Origin: Beijerinckiaceae bacterium
Lineage (GTDB): Bacteria; Pseudomonadota; Alphaproteobacteria; Rhizobiales; Beijerinckiaceae
Direction of reading: 5' to 3'
DNA length: 5,342 bases
NCBI GenBank assembly: GCA_027346205.1
Contig: DAIESR010000132.1
Span: 1 to 5,342 of the forward strand
The notes under the pieces were generated by a model, which worked only from the letters and a program-made list of their open reading frames with translations, was not told where the DNA came from and made no database searches. This document shows, piece by piece, positions 1-4,762 of this stretch (position 1 is the stretch's first letter; each line of letters starts with the position of its first letter). A program made the position numbers and the translations under genes.

Positions 1-18
1 TTTTCCGGAACATGCTCT
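1..18. repeat. edge of an inverted copy of the intergenic palindromic repeat
   Basis: The first 18 bases are the exact reverse complement of positions 677-694, which form the outer arm of the structured repeat at 677-761. The match stops at base 18. The window therefore starts inside a second copy of that repeat, in opposite orientation, with the rest lying to the left. Repeats of this type are dispersed through intergenic DNA in many Hyphomicrobiales (from general knowledge, not checked here). Confidence 0.7.
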
Positions 19-159
19 TGGGTCACGCATGCGACCGTATGTTTCAAGGATGAGTCCGTGCGTGCCTTTGTGCCGACAAGAGATGATCTGTATCGGTAGA
101 ATTAGGGGGTAGGAGGAGCGGGCGGTGCTGCAGCAGATCGAGGCATTCGGGAGAGAGCG

Positions 160-672
160 ATGCTGACTTCCGTGGCCGTCACCCAGGCCTATGTGCAACC
201 GGGCACCGATCAACCGGCCTTCTTCATTTCCAATGACGCGCGCTCCATTCAGATCAATTGGGCGACGCTCACCGTCACACTCCGGACGCCTACTTCATCC
301 AATAGCGCTTCGGCAAGTCGCGGCAGATCGCAATCGGGGCGAATGACGTCGACGGCTGATGTACCATTAGCCGCAATGAATGCCAGCGGTGTGCAGACAA
401 ATTCGGCGATTAAAATAGCGATGTCTGCGGCTGCTTCATGCACTTACCGCGGCAAACTGTTTTCCGAGGGAGCAGCGATCTATGGGGACCCGTGTCCCGG
501 CCAAGCATGCGCGGCATTGGCCGGGCCGCGTCTGACGTGCCGTGCGGGACAATGGGTTTATCCCAATGGCTTGAATGTCTGCGCGACATTCAAGAACGCA
601 ACCCATTCAATCAGTGCTCTCCCCCAAGCGCGAATTCAATATTATCGCTCATTGGGTTGCATTGGCCGATGA
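160..672 (+). CDS. hypothetical protein with a C-terminal cysteine motif (weakly supported, possibly decayed)
   Basis: This is a 170-residue reading frame that I do not recognise as a whole. In favour: the ATG has a good Shine-Dalgarno sequence (GGGAG, 149-153) six bases upstream, and residues 94-132 look like a real small domain. That part reads C94-T-Y-R-G-K-L-F-S-E-G-A, two further cysteines (C112, C117), then L-T-C127-R-A-G-Q-W132. It resembles the short secreted or periplasmic 'CxYxGxxYSxGA...LxCxxGxW' modules found in many proteobacterial proteins of unknown function. Against: there is no signal peptide, residues 43-65 are a Ser/Arg/Thr-rich stretch of the kind seen in non-coding high-GC frames, and the frame runs almost into the repeat at 677. 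It may be a remnant, or only the second half may ever have been coding. It stands alone on the + strand and faces the converging outer-membrane protein gene. Confidence 0.3.
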   Translation: MLTSVAVTQAYVQPGTDQPAFFISNDARSIQINWATLTVTLRTPTSSNSASASRGRSQSGRMTSTADVPLAAMNASGVQTNSAIKIAMSAAASCTYRGKLFSEGAAIYGDPCPGQACAALAGPRLTCRAGQWVYPNGLNVCATFKNATHSISALPQARIQYYRSLGCIGR

Positions 673-676
673 CGCT

Positions 677-761
677 AGAGCATGTTCCGGAAAAGTTGGT
701 AGACTTTTCCATTATTTTAGACATCGGCTATATCCGATGTCTCATTCACGAGAACATGCTC
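677..761. repeat. structured intergenic repeat, predicted three-way junction
   Basis: Three nested pairings can be read directly. The outer arms 678-687 and 752-761 are perfect 10-bp complements (GAGCATGTTC/GAACATGCTC). Inside lie hairpin A, 689-696 with 703-710 (8 bp, 6-nt loop), and hairpin B, 719-727 with 734-742 (9 bp, 6-nt loop). A single strand can thus fold into a stem closing two hairpins. The left end (677-694) recurs inverted at 1-18. It resembles the short palindromic intergenic repeats of Hyphomicrobiales. No protein is encoded, and function is unknown. Confidence 0.75.
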
Positions 762-776
762 CAGCTCTTTGATTTT

Positions 777-820
777 GAGCGTTTTCCGACCGGATGATTC
801 CATCCGGTCGGAAAACGCTC
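777..820. repeat. perfect 20-bp palindrome (intergenic repeat module)
   Basis: Positions 777-796 and 801-820 are exact reverse complements around a 4-nt loop (ATTC). The arms begin GAGCGTTTTCCG and end CGGAAAACGCTC. No T-run follows on either strand, so it is not a canonical terminator by itself. It lies 16 bp beyond the 677-761 element and 16 bp from the terminator stem at 836-866. It is probably a second module of the same dispersed repeat family. It could also add a back-up barrier to transcription leaving the outer-membrane protein gene. Confidence 0.8.
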
Positions 821-835
821 TATTGACCAAAAGCA

Positions 836-866
836 AAAGTCCCCGAGCCAGAAACTCGGGGACTTT
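836..866 (-). terminator. rho-independent terminator of the outer-membrane protein gene
   Basis: A 12-bp perfect stem (836-847 with 855-866, GC-rich core CCCCGAG/CTCGGGG) encloses a 7-nt loop. Read on the minus strand, the stem runs into ACTTTTGCTTTTGG, a T-rich tail. It starts 23 bp past the stop codon of the gene ending at 890, which fits an intrinsic terminator for that gene. On the plus strand the tail is short (CTTTATTC), so activity in that direction should be weaker. Confidence 0.88.
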
Positions 867-889
867 ATTCTGCATCGCTCTTTCAGCCT

Positions 890-2587
890 TTAGAATTTAT
901 ACGCGGCCTGCAGAAGCAATCCGTAGCGCTCGTATCTATAGGTGTCTGTGCGTGCGATCGGAACGCCGTTGAAGGCGTCTGAGCCCGTCGATGTCCACAT
1001 TGCCCAGTAGCGGCCGCCAGCGCCGACGCTGAATTGCGGCGTGATATAGTAAGATAATATGGCTTGCATCTGAACGCCTCTTCCCCTGCCGGACTCGTTG
1101 ATGACCAAGGCGCGGAGCCAATGGTTATCGACGCCGGTGAAGCCGACATAGGGAAGATAGGCGGCATCGCCGCTGAGTTTCAATTGGGGTGTCAGCCACA
1201 TCTCCGCGGCAGCACCGACACGCAGCGAGTTCCACTTGTCCGTTTCCGTGATGACCGGTGTGCCATTGATCGGCGGCGCACAAATGCCGGAACTCGGCGA
1301 GGCAATTTGGGTGCAAGTCGTCGCCGCATATTGCTCATAGACGTAGTTGTAGCCGACAAACGCCCCGATCTTGTAGCCCGGCCCTCTCAGGAAATCATAG
1401 CCGAGATCGATCGTAGCGTAGCGCATACCGCTATTGTTGAGGCTGGAAAGCGTGTTCGAATAGGCTGTGGCCGGTGCCGCAGTAAAGATGCCCCAATCTT
1501 CATCATTCATATGGCCGCCGGTGATCCCGCCGAGCCCGCCATAGCCTTGGAGGAAAATGTTCCAGGGCGTGTCCAAGCGGCCGAAAAGTTCACCCGAATG
1601 CGCGGTAAGATCGGCATAGGTCAGACGGGAAATAAGACTGGTCGACGAAGCCGCTCCTGAAGGAAGATCCTTCTGGAAGCGGCCAGAGCTGTACCAATAT
1701 CGAATTCCAGGCTCAAAAGACCAGCCTGAGGCTATGATCGGCAGCGGCCCCTTGATGGGCATTGAGCTGCTCGCGGACTGCCATGGCGCCCATGGATCGA
1801 CGCCGAACTTATAGTTCAAGCCGAGTTTGATTTCGTGGACGCTTTGCCTCACGTTCGTGGTGGAACCCGGCACAGGGAAGAAGAAACCGGCAGGCGTCGT
1901 CACAAAGCTCGGCGGCGTCGCGAGCGTTGTATTGGCGAAGCTGAGATAGTCATATTCGAGTTTTACCGACCAGGCCGGAGATACCGCCTGTTCCACGCCA
2001 GCGCCAACAGTCCACCCCAATTTCGTGGGGCTCGCGCTTGTCGTGGTGATCGGGAAAACACCAAATCCATAGTTGGTCGTCGCGTCGAGCGTGCTGTGCA
2101 AGACAGCAGCGCCGCCCTTCACGTAGAGCAAGGTGTGACCGGCTGCACCCGTCGCGTATCCTAGGCGCCCAGTCAAAGTGGCCGCGAAATCCGGCCGAGC
2201 GCGACAATTGGATGATGTGAAGAGACCGGAAAACGCAAAGCAGGTGTTGGTGCCGCCAGAGTCCAACCCGCTAATGTCGCCCTCGACGCCGAGCACGAAG
2301 GGCGAAGCCGGCATCTGCCAATTGTAGCCGATCTGGCCACCGCCGAGGAAACCGGGCGTCCTTACATTGTCGCCGAAAATCGAAGGACCGTAGGGGTCGG
2401 CAAAATTCGTTATGCCGCCCATGGTGCCAATATGCACGCCGGCGTATGCGCCCGTCCAAGTCCACATTGGAGGCGCCTGATATATTGGCGCCTTCCTATT
2501 CGGGAGGTCCGCTGCGATTGCGGGCTGCGATAAGGCGGCGGCTAGCGCGACGGCGGCAGCGCCGTATAGAAAAGCGTGCTTATTCAT
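890..2587 (-). CDS. two-domain outer-membrane protein: Omp25-type barrel fused to an omptin-type protease barrel
   Basis: The 565-residue protein begins with a signal peptide (residues 1-25, AIA then ADLP). Residues 42-262 form an Omp25/RopB-like small barrel: WTGAYAGVHIG near 44, an RLGYA strand at 141, YVKGGAAV at 155, KLEYDYLSF at 209, ending LGLNYKFG at 255-262. After a Pro/Ser linker (263-285), residues 287-565 align almost without gaps, from memory, to OmpT/Pla omptins. GGHMNDEDW (357-365) matches OmpT GGNMVDQDW with catalytic Asp83/Asp85 as D362/D364, and VDNH (486-489) matches Asp210/His212 as D487/H489. SYYITPQFSVGAGG (512-525) and the C-terminal LLQAAYKF also match, the last being a typical final strand with Phe at the end. 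Omptins are outer-membrane endopeptidases of about 290 residues and normally a single barrel. A GGGGGG tract (2592-2597) four bases before the ATG may serve as the ribosome site. The barrel fold is near certain. Protease activity is inferred. Confidence 0.9.
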   Translation of the reverse strand: MNKHAFLYGAAAVALAAALSQPAIAADLPNRKAPIYQAPPMWTWTGAYAGVHIGTMGGITNFADPYGPSIFGDNVRTPGFLGGGQIGYNWQMPASPFVLGVEGDISGLDSGGTNTCFAFSGLFTSSNCRARPDFAATLTGRLGYATGAAGHTLLYVKGGAAVLHSTLDATTNYGFGVFPITTTSASPTKLGWTVGAGVEQAVSPAWSVKLEYDYLSFANTTLATPPSFVTTPAGFFFPVPGSTTNVRQSVHEIKLGLNYKFGVDPWAPWQSASSSMPIKGPLPIIASGWSFEPGIRYWYSSGRFQKDLPSGAASSTSLISRLTYADLTAHSGELFGRLDTPWNIFLQGYGGLGGITGGHMNDEDWGIFTAAPATAYSNTLSSLNNSGMRYATIDLGYDFLRGPGYKIGAFVGYNYVYEQYAATTCTQIASPSSGICAPPINGTPVITETDKWNSLRVGAAAEMWLTPQLKLSGDAAYLPYVGFTGVDNHWLRALVINESGRGRGVQMQAILSYYITPQFSVGAGGRYWAMWTSTGSDAFNGVPIARTDTYRYERYGLLLQAAYKF

Positions 2588-2823
2588 TTAGCCCCCCAAT
2601 ATAGTTTATCTCCAGTCTGAGAACTCTTGAGTTGAAAGTCCAGGCGGCAGGACAACTTTAGAGAGATTCTTCAGAGATGTTGCGCTTTGATCACATAGGG
2701 GGCGCCTCTGGGGATGGCCGCTCAAGTCACTGCTCGGTACCTTCGATGTCGTTGCAGCCTCTTTGATCCGCGAGCCCCATGACACGAAGGCCAGCGCCGC
2801 ATTCCATAATCGTCGGTAGCGTC
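2588..2823 (-). other. spacer between the TetR and outer-membrane protein genes; no gene found
   Basis: This 236-bp spacer separates two genes read in the same (minus) direction. I see no strong terminator after the TetR stop and no consensus promoter for the outer-membrane protein gene. The A/T-rich stretch ATAAACTATATT (minus strand, about 2597-2608) is the best candidate for a -10 region, but it lacks a good -35 and would leave almost no leader. The length suggests the outer-membrane protein gene has its own promoter, but read-through from TetR cannot be excluded. Confidence 0.4.
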
Positions 2824-3483
2824 TCAATCGGGCCTCGTGGGCGCATATCTTGCGAGAAAGAGCGCGACCGCCTCCTCGACATGCTGGAGGATCTTTTCTT
2901 CTGTTATCTGCTCCCAGTCGGGTGCGACCAGCATCATAATATGGCGATTGGCGACCACCGCGCCGAGAAAGAGCTTGGCGGCAAGGACGGAATCGGGGCA
3001 GTTTAGAAGCCCTTGGCGCGTTGCGCCTTCGAGATAGAGCGTCAATTCCCGGAGGATCTGCGCCGGCCCTTGTTCGAAGAAGATCCGGCCGAGTTCCGGT
3101 GTCCGTGGCGCTTCCGCGACGACGATCCTGAACAGGCAGAGCGGATCATCATTCAAGAGCAGACGCAGGAGATTGAATCCGAGTTGCTTGAGGACTTCGC
3201 GCGGCGCGCCTTGCAACCGGAACTCGCCCTCGGTTCCGCCATAGACGCGTTCCGCGCGCGCCCGTACCACTTCTGAAAACAAGCCCTCTTTGCTGCCGAA
3301 GTGACGATAAAGTGTCTCCTTCGAGGCGCCAGCCCGCGAGGCGACGATCTGCATCGTCGTTTCGGTGAAACCGAGTTCGAGAAAGACGCGTTCAGCGACG
3401 GCGGCTATCTCCTCGCGCCGCTTCTCGCCACGCGGGATACGTCTGCATTTTTCCATTTCGATCCGAGTGAGGTCGATTGACAT
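2824..3483 (-). CDS. TetR/AcrR-family transcriptional repressor, likely regulator of the divergent emrAB operon
   Basis: The 219-residue protein has TetR layout and length. The N-terminal DNA-binding domain spans about residues 20-70, with the helix-turn-helix at 42-62 (TMQIVASRAGASKETLYRHF, followed by GSKEGLF), the most conserved TetR signature. The remainder is an all-helical ligand-binding and dimerisation domain resembling the AefR-like TetR C-terminal type (FRIVVAEAPRTPELGRIFFEQG near 118-139). Which ligand it binds cannot be read from sequence. It is transcribed away from the EmrA gene across a 58-bp spacer with a palindromic operator candidate, the classic layout for a TetR protein repressing itself and its efflux pump. 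The ATG at 3483 has only a weak ribosome site, and a putative -10 (3498-3503) would start transcription only about 7 nt upstream, so ATG 3456 (residue 10) is a possible alternative start. The family is near certain; the target is inferred. Confidence 0.93.
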   Translation of the reverse strand: MSIDLTRIEMEKCRRIPRGEKRREEIAAVAERVFLELGFTETTMQIVASRAGASKETLYRHFGSKEGLFSEVVRARAERVYGGTEGEFRLQGAPREVLKQLGFNLLRLLLNDDPLCLFRIVVAEAPRTPELGRIFFEQGPAQILRELTLYLEGATRQGLLNCPDSVLAAKLFLGAVVANRHIMMLVAPDWEQITEEKILQHVEEAVALFLARYAPTRPD

Positions 3484-3497
3484 TACCCAAGGTTGAC

Positions 3498-3524
3498 AAT
3501 ATACGAACCTTTCGGTTCGGTTAA
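3498..3524 (-). promoter_or_regulatory. candidate promoter for the TetR gene
   Basis: On the minus strand, TTAACC (3524-3519; 4 of 6 matches to TTGACA) and TATATT (3503-3498; close to TATAAT) are separated by 15 bp. The spacer is somewhat short. The palindrome at 3504-3519 fills the spacer, so a bound repressor would block polymerase. The implied start site lies very near the ATG at 3483, giving a very short leader or favouring the ATG at 3456. Confidence 0.4.
3504..3519. promoter_or_regulatory. candidate TetR operator palindrome
   Basis: CGAACC-TTTC-GGTTCG is a perfect 6-bp inverted repeat with a 4-bp centre, the only clear palindrome in the 58-bp divergent spacer. TetR proteins bind such short palindromes as dimers. 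A second, wider inverted pair, AAGGTT (3489-3494) and AACCTT (3506-3511), overlaps its left half, so the real site may extend left. An extra GGTT follows on the right (3519-3522). The assignment to the adjacent TetR is inferred from position. Confidence 0.6.
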
Positions 3525-3541
3525 GTCTCTTTATTTAATTT

Positions 3542-4762
3542 ATGCGCGGCAGGGGCGGGGCTTGCAAGTCTCTCGCGACCCTGCGTGCTGTGTTCGCCTT
3601 TAGGACCAGACCGTCTGGATTTGACGTCAGCGATGCGGCCGGCGGCATCTCCGGCAGGGAGTTGCGGAAATTGAACGAGGCGACGCAAAAGCAAGGCGCG
3701 GAGCCGACGGCCAAAAACGACAAGCGGCGGCGGGGCCCTTTTGTGCTGATCGCTGCTTTGTTGCTTTTGGCCGGTCTTGCCTATTCAGGCTATTCCTACT
3801 GGCTCGCCAATCTTGGTTATGAGAGCACCGAAGACGCCTATGTCGACGGGCGGGCGATCATCATATCGCCGCGTATTTCGGGCGCCATCGTCTCGCTCGA
3901 CGTCACAGACAATCAGTTTGTGCATATGGGCGATCCACTCGTTCATATCGACGGTCGCCAATATATGATCGATCGCGAGGCAGCTGAAGCGGCGCTCGCG
4001 ACGGCGAAGGGCCAATTGGCCGGCTATCGATATGCGGCTGAAGTCGCCCACAAGAATTTCCCGGCGGCGCTCGCGCTCGCTCAGGCGCAGCTCGCCAGCG
4101 CCAATGCCATGCTCGTCAATGCGGAAGCCAACTACAAGCGGCAATTGACCTTGCCACGCCAGGCAACCACGCAGCAGGACATCGATGCAGCCACCGCCAA
4201 TTGGCGGCAGGCGCAAGCGCAGGTGCAGCAGGCGCAGGCGCAGGTGCAGCAGGCCGAGCCGGTGAAACAAAGGATCGGCCAAGTCGATGCGCAGGTGAAG
4301 GAACTCACCGGCCAGGTCGGGCAGGCGCAAGCGAAAGTCGATCAAGCCCATCTCAATCTGTCTTTCACCGTCATACGGGCGCCGCAAGACGGGTGGGTAA
4401 CCAAGCGCAATGTCGAGGTCGGCAATTACGTGACGCCGGGCCAGCAGATCATGGCTCTTGTCTCGCCGCAGATCTGGGTCATAGCGAATTTCAAAGAGAC
4501 CCAGCTCACCGACATGCGGCCGGGTGAGAGCGTGACGATTGCCGTCGATGCCTATCCGAGCCTCCATCTCGAAGGACATGTCGATTCCATTCAGCGCGGA
4601 ACGGGATCGAAATTCACTGCTTTCCCGTCCGAAAACGCGACTGGGAACTTCGTCAAGATCGTGCAGCGTGTGCCTGTGAAGATCGACATCGATAAAGGCC
4701 TTGGTGCTCATGACGTGTTGCCGCTCGGGCTTTCGGTCGTGCCGCGAGTGAAAGTCAAGTGA
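3542..4762 (+). CDS. emrA: EmrA/HlyD-family membrane fusion protein of a tripartite efflux pump
   Basis: The 406-residue reading frame encodes the periplasmic adaptor linking an inner-membrane MFS pump to an outer-membrane channel. In order: a basic cytoplasmic stretch (KNDKRRR, 58-64), one membrane anchor (about 66-88), the family signature STEDAYVDG (95-103), a split lipoyl domain (about 105-140 and 278-306; SPRISGAIVSLDV, then IRAPQDGWV), an Ala/Gln-rich coiled-coil hairpin (about 142-272), and a beta-barrel segment. The segment includes WVIANFKETQL (312-322) and the strongly conserved ENATGNFVKIVQRVPVKI (364-381), both typical of EmrA. The ATG at 3542 has no ribosome site, and residues 1-43 do not look like this family. 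TTG at 3671 (residue 44, giving 363 residues) has AGGGAG (3656-3661) nine bases upstream and gives a typical short N-terminus, so it may be the true start. I keep 3542 as the outer limit because it is the only in-frame ATG before the membrane anchor. The gene overlaps the next by 4 bp. The substrate is unknown. Confidence 0.95.
   Translation: MRGRGGACKSLATLRAVFAFRTRPSGFDVSDAAGGISGRELRKLNEATQKQGAEPTAKNDKRRRGPFVLIAALLLLAGLAYSGYSYWLANLGYESTEDAYVDGRAIIISPRISGAIVSLDVTDNQFVHMGDPLVHIDGRQYMIDREAAEAALATAKGQLAGYRYAAEVAHKNFPAALALAQAQLASANAMLVNAEANYKRQLTLPRQATTQQDIDAATANWRQAQAQVQQAQAQVQQAEPVKQRIGQVDAQVKELTGQVGQAQAKVDQAHLNLSFTVIRAPQDGWVTKRNVEVGNYVTPGQQIMALVSPQIWVIANFKETQLTDMRPGESVTIAVDAYPSLHLEGHVDSIQRGTGSKFTAFPSENATGNFVKIVQRVPVKIDIDKGLGAHDVLPLGLSVVPRVKVK
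3656..3661 (+). promoter_or_regulatory. ribosome binding site supporting a TTG start at 3671 for emrA
   Basis: AGGGAG lies nine bases before an in-frame TTG (3671). It is the best Shine-Dalgarno match near any in-frame start candidate of the gene. The upstream ATG at 3542 is preceded by TTTATTTAATTT, with no such site. The resulting protein would begin NEATQKQ shortly before the basic stretch and the membrane anchor. Confidence 0.45.
4211..4252 (+). repeat. tandem 21-bp duplication inside emrA (one coiled-coil heptad)
   Basis: Units 4211-4231 and 4232-4252 match at 20 of 21 bases (A4216 against G4237). Each encodes the same seven residues, AQAQVQQ, so the duplication equals one heptad of the coiled-coil hairpin. 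It keeps the reading frame. Similar Q/A-rich sequence continues on both sides at the protein level. Confidence 0.8.

Larger units (their letters stand above)
3493..3539 (+). promoter_or_regulatory. candidate promoter region for the emrAB operon
   Basis: A perfect TTGACA -35 lies at 3493-3498, but at 17-bp spacing its partner (TTCGGT, 3516-3521) is poor. Alternatively TTTAAT (3534-3539; 5 of 6 matches to TATAAT) pairs at 17 bp with TTCGGT (3511-3516), a weak -35. In both cases the palindrome at 3504-3519 overlaps the promoter. If the second choice is right, transcription starts near 3546, downstream of the ATG at 3542, which would support a later translation start. Confidence 0.3.

Noticed and set aside
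258..360. Plus-strand third-frame stretch DAYFIQ-stop-RFGKSRQIAIG, vaguely like a tyrosine integrase N-terminus
   Set aside because: It is very short, interrupted by stops on both sides, and no catalytic integrase residues follow. The resemblance is too weak to call a pseudogene.
249..443. 64-residue minus-strand frame in the left gene-poor segment, hydrophobic and helical in look
   Set aside because: It has no ribosome site and no family resemblance, and it overlaps the other weak candidate. It could be a gene fragment, but nothing supports that.
1..694. Inverted repeats at 1-18 and 677-694 as ends of an insertion sequence
   Set aside because: No transposase is encoded between them, no target duplication is visible, and the same arm also pairs locally at 752-761. 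A dispersed intergenic repeat explains them better.
1064..1660. 198-residue open frame on the plus strand opposite the outer-membrane protein gene
   Set aside because: It lies wholly within the omptin-domain coding region, has Arg/Gly-rich composition and shows no recognisable motif.
890..2587. The two-barrel outer-membrane protein as the TolC-like partner of EmrAB
   Set aside because: It has no TolC-type helical repeats. It is made of beta-strands with omptin signatures, so it is a neighbour rather than the exit channel.
2606..2827. 73-residue minus-strand frame whose TTG start overlaps the TetR stop
   Set aside because: The overlap is suggestive of coupling, but there is no ribosome site, no recognisable domain, and composition is like non-coding sequence.
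3785..4711. 308-residue open frame on the minus strand opposite emrA
   Set aside because: It is a shadow of a high-GC gene. It is rich in Arg/Leu/Asp with no recognisable domain, while the plus-strand frame has unmistakable EmrA motifs along its whole length.
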